A DNA stretch of 64,000 nt from assembly GCF_001190945.1 (NCBI RefSeq), contig NZ_CP011112.1, positions 5,332,001 to 5,396,000 of the forward strand, read 5' to 3'. This DNA is from Luteipulveratus mongoliensis (lineage in GTDB: Bacteria > Actinomycetota > Actinomycetes > Actinomycetales > Dermatophilaceae). Below, in pieces: positions 1 through 7,727 of this stretch. The position numbers were made by a program, and so were the translations under genes. Under the pieces are notes generated by a model, which did no database searches, was not told where the DNA came from, and was given only the letters and a program-made list of their open reading frames with translations. The first letter of the stretch is position 1. Every line of letters starts with the position of its first letter.

Positions 1-94
1 GCACGGCTCTACGACACGTTCGAGGTCCGTAGCCGCTTCGGCCTGGGCATGGCCTACCTCAGGTGGCAAGGGCATCGCCGAGGGACAGCCCCGA
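1..94 (+). other. window edge, possible tail of an upstream gene
   Basis: Frame 1 is open from the window edge with strongly GC-rich third positions (it reads ARLYDTFEVRSRFGLGMAY near the edge) and has no stop until 184-186, past the hairpin at 95-142 and inside the copC-like gene. This could be the C-terminal part of a plus-strand gene, but the codon bias fades after about 75 nt and I recognise no family. A minus-strand gene ending to the left is equally possible. Confidence 0.25.
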
Positions 95-142
95 ATCTGG
101 TGGTCGTACCGGGAGGCAGGTCTCCCGGCGCGACCACCAGAT
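95..142. terminator. strong bidirectional hairpin
   Basis: A ten-base arm CTGGTGGTCG at 97-106 pairs with CGACCACCAG at 131-140, and an inner arm CCGGGAG at 109-115 pairs with CTCCCGG at 122-128, leaving a six-base loop. It lies just after the stop of the minus-strand CopC-like gene (162), so it probably ends the copper-type operon. There is no T-run, as is usual in this kind of genome. Confidence 0.7.
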
Positions 143-161
143 CACGTCGATCCGTGCCGCG

Positions 162-776
162 TCAGTCGTCCTCGTCGTGGGTGTAGCTCTGACCTGATCT
201 GCGCCGAGCGAGGCCCACCAGTGCTCCGACCACGCCGCCGGCGACCAGGACACCGACCAGGACGATCAACAGGTTCGGACCGGACTCACCGTCGTCCTTC
301 GGCGCGGGCGCCGCGGCGGAAGACGTCGTGGTCGCCGTAGCGGAGCTCGTCCCGGCCGTCGGAGCGGCCGTCGGTGCTGCCGAGGACGGCGAGGGTGCCG
401 TAGTTGACGCCGGGGGAACCGGGACGGCCCAGGTGGTGAACCTGAACGACCCGCTGATCGGGTGTCCGTCGACCGACGTCACGCGCCACTTCACGGTGTA
501 CGCGCCGGCCGGGCCGGGCTTCAGCGGCTGAGTGACCGTGTGGTCCACGAACGTCGGCTTGCCCTCATCGACCCGCCCGGACGGGCCGGTGACCTGGATG
601 ACCGAGCCCGTGGCCAGCGCCGGGTTGTTAAACGTGAGCACGACGTTCGCAGGGTTCTGAGCGACCGTCGCGCCGTCCTTCGGTGATGTCGAGATCAGGA
701 CGTCGTGCGCCGACGCGCTCGGCGCGAATCCGACCATCGTGACCAGGACCGCGAGCAGGAGCAGAAGCCTCTTCAT
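162..776 (-). CDS. CopC-like copper-binding surface protein
   Basis: A 204-residue exported protein. A signal peptide (about residues 1-23) ends so that the mature chain starts with His (HDVLISTSP), the N-terminal copper ligand typical of CopC. The CopC beta-barrel domain runs to about residue 115, followed by a Ser/Thr/Pro/Ala-rich linker, one membrane helix (about 169-188) and a short Arg/Asp cytoplasmic tail. It would therefore be a membrane-anchored periplasmic or cell-surface copper carrier. It overlaps the upstream YcnI-like gene by four bases (ATGA) and is the last gene of that operon. No CopD partner is present in the window. Family assignment is firm; copper as the metal is inferred from the family. 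Confidence 0.9.
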   Translation of the reverse strand: MKRLLLLLAVLVTMVGFAPSASAHDVLISTSPKDGATVAQNPANVVLTFNNPALATGSVIQVTGPSGRVDEGKPTFVDHTVTQPLKPGPAGAYTVKWRVTSVDGHPISGSFRFTTWAVPVPPASTTAPSPSSAAPTAAPTAGTSSATATTTSSAAAPAPKDDGESGPNLLIVLVGVLVAGGVVGALVGLARRRSGQSYTHDEDD

Positions 777-1477
777 ACCGACCCATCCTGCCGCGGCCGG
801 CGCCAGCCGAGCACACCCACGCCGATGCCGACCAGGCCGGCCGCCAGGCCACCGCCGCCGATCCAGCGCGCGGTCGAGTCCGTCTCGTCGGCCTTGGGTG
901 CCGCCTGCGCGACCGGCGCTGCTGGGGCCGCCGCCGGCGCCGTCACCTCGAGGTCGGGCGCGGGGTGCTCAGGTTCCTTGCCGCCCTTCTCGACCTCACT
1001 CCAGTGCACGACCTCACCCGAGGAGTAGGTCTGGTCCGCGGGTAGCACCACGTGCGCGCCGGCCTTCGGGAGCTTGCCGACGTTCATCGAAAACTCTTGG
1101 AACTGTTCAGGTTTGATCGCACTGGCCGCGTCCGCGGTCCACGTGACGGTGCGTACGGCCTCGGTAATCGTGGTGCCTTCGTCGACGACCGGCTTGGGCA
1201 GCTTGGCTGTCGTCGTCGCCACCGTCCAGCCGGGCACCGGCTTCACACTGACTGACAGGAACGGGTCCGTCTGCGGGAGCGTGATGGCCACCTTGGTGGT
1301 GTTGGCGTCGTCGCGCTCGTTGGGGACCCGAAAGGTGAGCTGGGAGTACGCCCCGGCCTCGGTCGTACTCGGAGTGACCCGCACGTGGGCCTGCGCTGCG
1401 GCGGTGCCGAGAGCGAGCGTGATGCCGGCCAGAGTGGTCACGGCGAGCACGCGAGTGGTGGGCAGGTTGGATCGCAT
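773..1477 (-). CDS. YcnI-like (DUF1775) copper-associated protein
   Basis: A 234-residue exported protein. After the signal peptide (about residues 1-30) the mature chain starts with His31 (HVRVTPS), matching the copper-binding N-terminus of YcnI-type domains. The DUF1775 domain fills about residues 31-165, followed by an Ala/Pro-rich stretch and a C-terminal helix near 205-225 ending in Arg residues. The reading frame extends upstream, but the ATG at 1477 has a good AAGGA ribosome site and begins directly with the signal peptide. The gene lies between a membrane protein and the CopC-like gene, a grouping common in actinobacteria and linked to copper handling. Confidence 0.9.
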   Translation of the reverse strand: MRSNLPTTRVLAVTTLAGITLALGTAAAQAHVRVTPSTTEAGAYSQLTFRVPNERDDANTTKVAITLPQTDPFLSVSVKPVPGWTVATTTAKLPKPVVDEGTTITEAVRTVTWTADAASAIKPEQFQEFSMNVGKLPKAGAHVVLPADQTYSSGEVVHWSEVEKGGKEPEHPAPDLEVTAPAAAPAAPVAQAAPKADETDSTARWIGGGGLAAGLVGIGVGVLGWRRPRQDGSV

Positions 1478-1560
1478 CGTTCGTCCTTCAGGAGTGTCGA
1501 GGGTGCGCGTACGACGGACGCCAGGTCGGGCGTACGCGCGGGGTGGGCAGGTGGAGACGC

Positions 1561-2142
1561 TCAGACGAGCGCGGCCTGCGGAGGTCCTCGACGTCGGGGA
1601 AGGCGGAGGAAGGCCGGCGGCGGTGCTGCGACGGCTGGAACGGGGTGTGCGAGGCGGCGCGACACCGGCAGGCGCCCGGACGTCGCAGGCAGTCGGAGGC
1701 CGAAGCACGCCGCGAGCGCCCACAGGATGTCCTCGCCACGCGCCAGCAGCAGAGCCAGCAGGACGGTGGCCGCAATGTGCGCGAGGACCATCAGCGGTCC
1801 GGTCGAGACGTGCTCGGCCGCGGCCCCGGAAGATCCGCAGGTCACGGTCTGGGCGTGGTGGTGACCGGACGGCGTACACGACTCGGCATGACCACCGAGA
1901 CGCTCGAACGCCGTGTGCAGCCCCAGCTGGGCCAACCCGAGCATGACCAGCATCGTCGGTCGCCCGATGCGTCGACCTGCGAGAAGCGTTGCGGGACAAA
2001 GGATTCCGAAGGTCGTTGCAGCCACGACACCCACGCTGGGTGGCGACCCGCCTGCTGCCACGTGAGCGGTCAGCGACAGCGCCACGGCGACGAGAGCGAA
2101 GCTCCCGGCCCTGGCCAGTCGCCATGCGCCCTGGGTCAGCAC
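1561..2142 (-). CDS. membrane protein with His/Cys loop, copper-type operon
   Basis: A 193-residue protein with about four hydrophobic helices and no named family that I recognise. Between the helices lies a loop with Cys-x(5)-HHH-x(5)-Cys (CTPSGHHHAQTVTC), a plausible metal-binding patch facing out of the cell. The C-terminal 40 residues are Pro/Arg-rich. The GTG start is preceded by TAGAGT and a seven-base spacer, so the transcript is probably leaderless. It is the first gene before the YcnI-like and CopC-like genes (83-base gap), so a role in copper uptake or sensing is inferred from position and the loop. Confidence 0.75.
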   Translation of the reverse strand: MLTQGAWRLARAGSFALVAVALSLTAHVAAGGSPPSVGVVAATTFGILCPATLLAGRRIGRPTMLVMLGLAQLGLHTAFERLGGHAESCTPSGHHHAQTVTCGSSGAAAEHVSTGPLMVLAHIAATVLLALLLARGEDILWALAACFGLRLPATSGRLPVSRRLAHPVPAVAAPPPAFLRLPRRRGPPQAALV

Positions 2143-2149
2143 GTCACAG

Positions 2150-2155
2150 ACTCTA
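2150..2155 (-). promoter_or_regulatory. -10 box TAGAGT, leaderless start of the copper-type operon
   Basis: On the minus strand TAGAGT is followed by seven bases and then the GTG at 2142. The TAnnnT motif at this distance places transcription initiation at the start codon itself. Confidence 0.5.
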
Positions 2156-2198
2156 GGCGAGACGGGTCTACATCACGATCGTCAGGGAGGATGTCGAC

Positions 2199-3071
2199 AT
2201 GCTGGTCATCGCCGTCGTGCTCGTGGCGATCACGCTGGCCTGGCCCGTCCCGCGGCTGCTGCCACGGCTGACGTTCCTGCGGCACGTGCCCGGTCCGGCG
2301 CTGCTGCTGTGGCAGGCCGTCTCGCTCGCCGCCCTCATCGCCGGCCTGGCCGCCGCACCGCTCGCGATGCTGGACGCGGCTCGCACGGGCGACGACGTCC
2401 CCACGCCGACCGACCACGTCGGCACACTGGTGATCGGACTGTCCGTGACCGGCGTACTCGTGGTCCGTCTCCTGCTCCAGGCCCACCACACCGGCACCGC
2501 CCTCCGTCACGCTCGCCGCGAGCACCGCGACCTGGTCGACCTCCTGGGTGAGGGGGTTGCGGGACGCGCGCGAGACGTACGCGTGCTGCCGCACCCCACG
2601 CCGACGGCGTACTGCGTGCCCGGCCGGCGGGCGCGGGTGGTCCTGACCGACAGCACGCTGAGCTCGCTGCCACAGCTCGAGCTGGACGCCGTGCTCGCAC
2701 ATGAGCGTGCCCATCTGCGGTTCCGGCACGACCTGGTGCTGGAGTTCTTCACGGTGATGCACTCGGCCGTACCGCCCTGGCTGCGCAGCCCGGGAGGGCT
2801 GACCGAGGTCAGTCTGCTCATCGAGGTGCTGGCCGATCATGTCGCGCTCCGGACGGCGACGGCGAAGAGCTTAGGCGGCGCCCTGGTCACCCTCGCTGGT
2901 GGCGCCCACCCGAGCGCCACCATGGGCGCCGGCGGCCTCGCTCTGGTCCGCCTCCGGCTGCTCGGAGACCGTCGCCGCAGACCACTTTTGACAGCGCTGA
3001 CACTCACCGCTGCCGTCCTCGTCCTGGCCCTACCTCTGACCTTGATAGCCCTGGTCATCGCTGGTCATTGA
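2199..3071 (+). CDS. M56-family membrane zinc metallopeptidase (BlaR1/MecR1-type)
   Basis: A 290-residue protein with hydrophobic helices near residues 1-18, 33-60 and 76-95, a cytoplasmic-type peptidase segment, and a last helix near 268-288. The zinc motif HERAH sits at residues 168-172, matching HExxH, and is followed by the RFRHD stretch typical of M56 enzymes. There is no beta-lactam sensor domain. The ATG has a GGGAGG ribosome site 11 bases upstream. In actinobacteria this family is usually paired with a BlaI/MecI/CopY repressor that the peptidase inactivates. No such repressor gene lies next to it here, so its target is unknown. Confidence 0.88.
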   Translation: MLVIAVVLVAITLAWPVPRLLPRLTFLRHVPGPALLLWQAVSLAALIAGLAAAPLAMLDAARTGDDVPTPTDHVGTLVIGLSVTGVLVVRLLLQAHHTGTALRHARREHRDLVDLLGEGVAGRARDVRVLPHPTPTAYCVPGRRARVVLTDSTLSSLPQLELDAVLAHERAHLRFRHDLVLEFFTVMHSAVPPWLRSPGGLTEVSLLIEVLADHVALRTATAKSLGGALVTLAGGAHPSATMGAGGLALVRLRLLGDRRRRPLLTALTLTAAVLVLALPLTLIALVIAGH

Positions 3072-3250
3072 GTCTCTCGGGCCCCTGCGTTAGGGCCACC
3101 TCACCAAGCCGAGTCGCCGCGACGCCACATTCAGCCCCTCTGGGCGTGATATCACTGCACTGCTCGCCTGTTACCAGGCACGTCGGCTTGGCCACCTCGA
3201 GTCGAGGCGACAGGATGGGCCCTCAGCACATTCCCCCAGGGAGGACACGC

Positions 3251-3826
3251 ATGTCATCGCCGACCAACGGCTCGTGGAACGACAACCCGGAGCAGGGTCC
3301 GGGCGCGGGCCCCAACCCGGGCCCCCAGTACCCCGGCTACAACCAGGGCGGCGGCTACGGACAGCCCCAGCCCCAGGGTCAGCCGCCTCAGCAGAGCATC
3401 GGTCAGGGCTACCAGCAGCCGCCGCAGGGCGGTCCGCAGGGTCCCGGTCCCCAGGGTCCGGGCAACTTCGGCCAGCAGGCCGTGGGCAGCGCAGGCCAGG
3501 TCGTCGGCGGCGCCGGTGACGGCCTCGGTGACCTTTTCAGCGACTTCGGCTTCAAGAAGAACCTGACCGAGAAGATCGCCTCCATCGCCTTCCTTCTGAC
3601 GGTGGTCTGGGCCTTCCTGCGATTCGTGACCGCCATCTCACACGCCTTCGGCAAGCAGCCGGTCGACGGTGGTGGCCAGGGCGGCCTCAAGAACATGGGC
3701 ACCTTCGAGGCCTTCATGACCTCGCTCGAGGCGCTTGCAGGTCTGGTGCTGACGGTTGCGATCGCGCGCATCATCTTGGAGCTCGCGGTCAACGTCGCGC
3801 GGATCGCGCAGCGCAACAAGAACTGA
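3251..3826 (+). CDS. DUF4282-type membrane protein with Gln/Gly/Pro-rich N-terminus
   Basis: A 191-residue protein. The first 100 residues are low-complexity (Pro, Gln, Gly, Tyr, Asn). The C-terminal part has two hydrophobic helices separated by a short charged loop, as in DUF4282 proteins. The frame is open further upstream, but the ATG at 3251 follows GGGAGGA at ideal distance. It ends before a strong hairpin. Function is unknown. A second protein of similar build, though from another family, occurs at 26114-27031. Confidence 0.82.
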   Translation: MSSPTNGSWNDNPEQGPGAGPNPGPQYPGYNQGGGYGQPQPQGQPPQQSIGQGYQQPPQGGPQGPGPQGPGNFGQQAVGSAGQVVGGAGDGLGDLFSDFGFKKNLTEKIASIAFLLTVVWAFLRFVTAISHAFGKQPVDGGGQGGLKNMGTFEAFMTSLEALAGLVLTVAIARIILELAVNVARIAQRNKN

Positions 3827-3863
3827 CCCAGGCTCCATTCGTACGACGCGGGTCACGCCCGTG

Positions 3864-3898
3864 GACGGGCCGGCGAGGCATGACCTCGCCGGCCCGTC
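3864..3898 (+). terminator. intrinsic-type hairpin after the DUF4282 gene
   Basis: Fifteen-base perfect arms (GACGGGCCGGCGAGG and its complement) enclose a CATGA loop. It lies 38 bases after the stop at 3826 and before the next same-strand gene at 3926, so it separates two transcription units. Confidence 0.8.
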
Positions 3899-3925
3899 GT
3901 CGTCTCTGAGCACCCGAGGACATCC

Positions 3926-5539
3926 ATGAGCCGTACGCCCCTCTCGCGACCGGCGCTCGCCCAACCCCTGGCTGCGGTGGGCCTGATCGCGTGCATCATC
4001 GGGCCGGTACTGCACGCGAGTCCGGTCGAGCCGTCGGGTGAGTCCCGTTGGCGCTGGCTCACACTCGCGGTCGCGGTGGTCTCGCTCGTCGGCTGCGCCG
4101 TGTGGGCGCGCTACAAAGGCACCGAGGCGCTGGCACGGACCGGCGGGGCCGAGCCGCTGGGCGCGCTCCTCCTGGCCATCGGCGTGGTCGGGGCCGCCTA
4201 CTACCTGCTGCAGGCGATCGACCGCGGGTTCATCAGCACCGGCACGGCCATCAGCGGCCTCGGGGCCCTGCTGGTTGCCGCCGCGCTCGTGGTGCGCCCG
4301 TTCCCGTGGGACATCGCCGAGCTGCGACCGCACCTCCGCCTCGCCGCCGGAGTGGCTGCGGGCGCCAGCGTCGCTCTCGCGGCCACCGCGCTGGTCGGAC
4401 GGATCAACGGCACCGGCGTGACGACGTACGCCGACCCGACGCCTCCCGCGCCTGTCCCGACCAGCGTGAGCAAGCAGGCGTGGTCCTGGACCGCACCCGC
4501 CAGGCTGGCCGCTCCTCCCGAGCCCGCGGGCAACGGCTTCGTGGCGGCGACCAAGAAGGCGGTCTACCTCGTCGACGGCGTCACGGGCAAGCCACGCTGG
4601 CGCTACCAGCGTGACCACGTCCAGGTCCGCGACATCGACGTCACGCCCGGCGGCAGGCTCGTCGTCGTCGACACCTACATCAACGACGGCGACCACGACG
4701 GTCCGCTGATCGTGCTCGACGCCCTGACCGGCAAGCAGCACGCGGCACTGCCACACGACGCGGCTGAGACCTTCACCGGGTCCGCAGCGGTCTCGGGCTC
4801 GAAGAACGACCTCACTGCGACCCCCCTGACCGACCGGGGACAGGCATGGTCGCATCGGGCGCCCAGCGGTTGCCGCTTTGGCGACACGGCTGCCTCCGAG
4901 TCGACCTTCACCGTCCGAACCCGTTGTGGCGTGGGCACATCGGTCACCACGCCCCGCGACGAGCTCATCGCGTACGACGACCGCAGCGGCTCGGTGCTCT
5001 GGCACCACCCGGTCGGTGACAAGGGTCGCGCAAAGACCGTTCTCTCGACCGGAACGGCCGGCGAGGGATGCAACCTGACCGAGCTCACGACGTACCTCCC
5101 GCCCAGCACGACGACTCAGTCACAGTCACGGCTGCTCGACGCGCGCACCGGGAAGACACGCATCACCGGCAAACCCGATGAGTCGTTCGGCGCCTGCCGG
5201 GACGGCTGGGTGCAGGTCTTCGGGCAGGCCTTCCGCACGACGGGCTGGATCAACCTCGCCACCGGCGCTCGCGGCGGCGCGCGGACTGCGGACGCGGGCC
5301 CCCTCGTCCTCCGCGACCAGAGCCTCGGCGTCACCCTCGGGCCGGACGCGTCGACGGCCTCCGTCACGCCGCATGACCTGACCAACCATGCGGGGACGGC
5401 GTTCACCGTCGAGACCGGACCGTCCCTCAAGGAGGGCGCACACACGCGCAACGTCGCGGTGCCCGGCGCGGTCGTGATCGTCACTGAAGGAAGCCCGGTG
5501 CAGCCCGGCACTCCACCCACGATCATCGGACTCCGCTGA
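3926..5539 (+). CDS. membrane-anchored PQQ-like beta-propeller protein
   Basis: A 537-residue protein. The first 165 residues contain about five hydrophobic helices. The rest looks like a PQQ-type (pyrrolo-quinoline quinone repeat) propeller outside the membrane: repeated blades of the form VYLVDGVTGKPRWRY and IAYDDRSGSVLWHHP, where a Gly-Lys or Gly-Ser turn precedes a Trp. Such domains often serve as scaffolds rather than quinone enzymes, and no dehydrogenase active site is visible. The ATG has a GAGGA ribosome site. The neighbours give no clue to the substrate, so no function is assigned. Confidence 0.8.
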   Translation: MSRTPLSRPALAQPLAAVGLIACIIGPVLHASPVEPSGESRWRWLTLAVAVVSLVGCAVWARYKGTEALARTGGAEPLGALLLAIGVVGAAYYLLQAIDRGFISTGTAISGLGALLVAAALVVRPFPWDIAELRPHLRLAAGVAAGASVALAATALVGRINGTGVTTYADPTPPAPVPTSVSKQAWSWTAPARLAAPPEPAGNGFVAATKKAVYLVDGVTGKPRWRYQRDHVQVRDIDVTPGGRLVVVDTYINDGDHDGPLIVLDALTGKQHAALPHDAAETFTGSAAVSGSKNDLTATPLTDRGQAWSHRAPSGCRFGDTAASESTFTVRTRCGVGTSVTTPRDELIAYDDRSGSVLWHHPVGDKGRAKTVLSTGTAGEGCNLTELTTYLPPSTTTQSQSRLLDARTGKTRITGKPDESFGACRDGWVQVFGQAFRTTGWINLATGARGGARTADAGPLVLRDQSLGVTLGPDASTASVTPHDLTNHAGTAFTVETGPSLKEGAHTRNVAVPGAVVIVTEGSPVQPGTPPTIIGLR

Positions 5540-5549
5540 CTCCACTTCG

Positions 5550-5692
5550 CTGGTCGAGTCGGCGAGGCGGGTCTCGATACGGCTCGTTCCTCGCCTACTC
5601 GACCCAAGTAGCCGAGACGTATCGAGACCACCCGCGCGCGGTCACCAAGTCTCGATACGCCTCCGCTAACGCTCCGGCTACTCGACCAGCGA
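5550..5692. repeat. palindromic intergenic repeat, composite copy 1
   Basis: Three half-units of the window's dispersed palindrome. Outer ends are CTGGTCGAGT and ACTCGACCAG, and inner boxes are GTCTCGATACG and CGTATCGAGAC. It lies directly after the propeller gene and before the promoter of the alarmone synthetase. Seven larger copies and two fragments occur in the window (see findings). Confidence 0.85.
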
Positions 5693-5731
5693 TGGGTGGG
5701 AGGGTCACCGGCGGCGTACAGGATGGGCGTT

Positions 5732-5737
5732 TAGCAT
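5732..5737 (+). promoter_or_regulatory. -10 box TAGCAT, leaderless start
   Basis: TAGCAT ends six bases before the ATG at 5744. No ribosome site is present in between, so the alarmone synthetase message probably starts at its own start codon. Confidence 0.5.
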
Positions 5738-5743
5738 CGACGC

Positions 5744-6556
5744 ATGGTCGACACGTCCGAGTCCGGCGCCGACCTGCTGGGGCTGTTGGGGGAGTTTCGC
5801 GAGCTGCGCGATGAGTTCACGCGCTTCATGCTCTGCTACCAGTTCGGGATCGATGAGGTCACCACCAAGATCAAGATCCTGCAGCAGGAGTTCACGCACA
5901 TCCACGCCTATAACCCGATCGAGCACGTCTCGTCGCGGCTCAAGACGCCCGAGGGGGTGCTCGCCAAGGCGCAGCGCCGCGGTGTGAGCCCTGACCTGGA
6001 CAGCGTGCGGTCGGAGATCACCGACATCGCCGGCGTACGCGTCACCTGCGCTTTCGTCAGCGATGTCTACCGGGTGTTCGACCTGCTCACCGGGCAGGAG
6101 GACGTCCGGCTGATGCTGACCAAGGACTACATCGCGCAGCCGAAGGCCAACGGCTATCGCAGCCTGCACGCCATCGTCGAGGTGCCGGTGTTCTTGTCCG
6201 ACGGAGCGGTGCAGGTCCCGATCGAGGTGCAGTTCCGCACCATCGCGATGGACTTCTGGGCCAGCCTCGAGCACAAGATCTACTACAAGTACGAGAAGCA
6301 GGTGCCGGGCGAGCTGCTCGACAGCCTCAAGGAAGCCGCGACCACTGCGGCCCGGCTGGACACCGACATGGAGCGGCTGCACCACGAGGTGCGGGTCGCG
6401 CCCGGCGAGAATGCGCCGGCGGCCAAGGTGCCTTCGCTCGAGGTCTCCGACCGAGCGGTCGCGGCGCTGCGGGAGTTCATCGCGACCGATGGCCAGCTGC
6501 TCGCCTCGTCGCCGGAGCCGCCGCCGGAGAAGTGGACCGACGAGGTCGACATCTAG
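5744..6556 (+). CDS. small alarmone synthetase, (p)ppGpp synthetase domain protein
   Basis: A 270-residue RelA/SpoT-type synthetase without a hydrolase or ACT domain, as in RelQ/RelP (YjbM/YwaC) proteins. Visible motifs are SSRLK at residues 63-67 for ATP binding, DIAGVRV from 94, KANGYRSLH at 134-142 for the GTP side, EVQFRT at 161-166, and WASLEHKIYYKY from 172. It would transfer pyrophosphate from ATP to GDP/GTP in the cytoplasm. The C-terminal 55 residues extend beyond the usual 210-residue length and have no recognised domain. A leaderless promoter suggests expression independent of ribosome-site competition. Confidence 0.9.
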   Translation: MVDTSESGADLLGLLGEFRELRDEFTRFMLCYQFGIDEVTTKIKILQQEFTHIHAYNPIEHVSSRLKTPEGVLAKAQRRGVSPDLDSVRSEITDIAGVRVTCAFVSDVYRVFDLLTGQEDVRLMLTKDYIAQPKANGYRSLHAIVEVPVFLSDGAVQVPIEVQFRTIAMDFWASLEHKIYYKYEKQVPGELLDSLKEAATTAARLDTDMERLHHEVRVAPGENAPAAKVPSLEVSDRAVAALREFIATDGQLLASSPEPPPEKWTDEVDI

Positions 6557-6638
6557 AGACGCGGCGGCCGCTCTTGCTGCCAACGTTGTAATTGGCGCGC
6601 CCCCGCGGGTGCGCGCCGCCACCGGTATCAGTAGCGTC

Positions 6639-7727
6639 ATGGCCGTGATGCGAACAACCGGAGAGCTGGCCGACGGCCGCGAGATCATCTGGTACGACGT
6701 CGAGGGCTCCCCTCCCCGCGTCCCCGGCACCGATGAGCGCGACCTGCCACACACCGCCACGTCCTCCCAGATGCGCCAGGACGTGCTGACCGGCGAGTGG
6801 GTGGCGATCGCGTCGCACCGCCAGTCGCGCACGTTCATGCCGCCCGCCGATGAGTGCCCGCTGTGCCCGTCGCGCGAGGGTCGGCACACGGAGGTGCCGA
6901 CCGCGGACTACCAGGTGGTGGCGTTCGAGAACCGCTTCCCGTCGTTCTCCAGCCACACCGACGGAGTCGTCCCGGTTGACGACGGTATTGAACACATGCG
7001 CGCGGGCGTCGGGCGCTGCGAGGTGGTCTGCTTCTCCTCCGACCACGACGGCTCGTTCGGCTCGCTCTCGCCCGAGCAGGCGCGGCTGGTCGTGGACACC
7101 TGGGCCGACCGGACGACCGACCTGTCGGCGGTCGAGGGCGTCGAGCAGGTCTTCCCCTTCGAGAACCGTGGCGCCGAGATGGGCGTGACGCTGCAGCATC
7201 CGCACGGTCAGATCTACGCCTACCCGTTCGTGCCGGCGCGGGCGCAGCGCGAGCTGGAGTCGGCTCGCGCCTATCGCGCCGAGACGGGGCGCTCGCTCTT
7301 CGGCGACATCGTCGAGCGTGAGGTGGCCGACGGCGTACGCGTCATCGCCTCGAACGACAGCTGGGTGGCCTTCGTGCCATACGCCGCCCGCTGGCCCATG
7401 GAGGTCCATTTCTTCCCGCGGGTGCAGCGACCGGATCTGCCGTCGCTCACCGACGCGGAGCGGGACGACTTCGCGCGGGTCTACCTCGACGTGCTCGCCC
7501 GGTTCGACCGGCTGTACTCGACGCCGATGCCCTACATCGCGGCGTGGCACCAGGCGCCGGTCCACGTCGACCGCGATCTGGCGTGGCTGCACCTGGAGCT
7601 CTACTCGACCCGTCGCGGCGAGGGCAAGCTCAAGTACCTTGCTGGCTCGGAGTCCGGCATGGGTGCATTCGTGGGCGACGTGCTGCCCGAGCAGCAGGCC
7701 GAGCAGCTGCGGGAGGCTGGGGCATGA
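6639..7727 (+). CDS. galT: galactose-1-phosphate uridylyltransferase
   Basis: A 362-residue enzyme of the Leloir pathway that exchanges UMP between UDP-glucose and galactose-1-phosphate. The nucleophile motif HPHGQ is at residues 187-191 and the zinc-type cysteines are in ECPLCPS (Cys73, Cys76). The frame is open upstream into the preceding gene, but homology begins with the MAVMRTTGELADGR segment, so the ATG at 6639 is chosen (ATG at 6648 is the alternative). Its stop overlaps the start of galK by four bases. No galE epimerase is in the window. Confidence 0.93.
   Translation: MAVMRTTGELADGREIIWYDVEGSPPRVPGTDERDLPHTATSSQMRQDVLTGEWVAIASHRQSRTFMPPADECPLCPSREGRHTEVPTADYQVVAFENRFPSFSSHTDGVVPVDDGIEHMRAGVGRCEVVCFSSDHDGSFGSLSPEQARLVVDTWADRTTDLSAVEGVEQVFPFENRGAEMGVTLQHPHGQIYAYPFVPARAQRELESARAYRAETGRSLFGDIVEREVADGVRVIASNDSWVAFVPYAARWPMEVHFFPRVQRPDLPSLTDAERDDFARVYLDVLARFDRLYSTPMPYIAAWHQAPVHVDRDLAWLHLELYSTRRGEGKLKYLAGSESGMGAFVGDVLPEQQAEQLREAGA

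Noticed and set aside
5705-6889. Long antisense open frames over relA-like and galT genes, and similar ones over serS, galK and purB
   Set aside because: Their codon pattern is the complement of the real genes; in GC-rich DNA such shadow frames are expected and no protein family fits.
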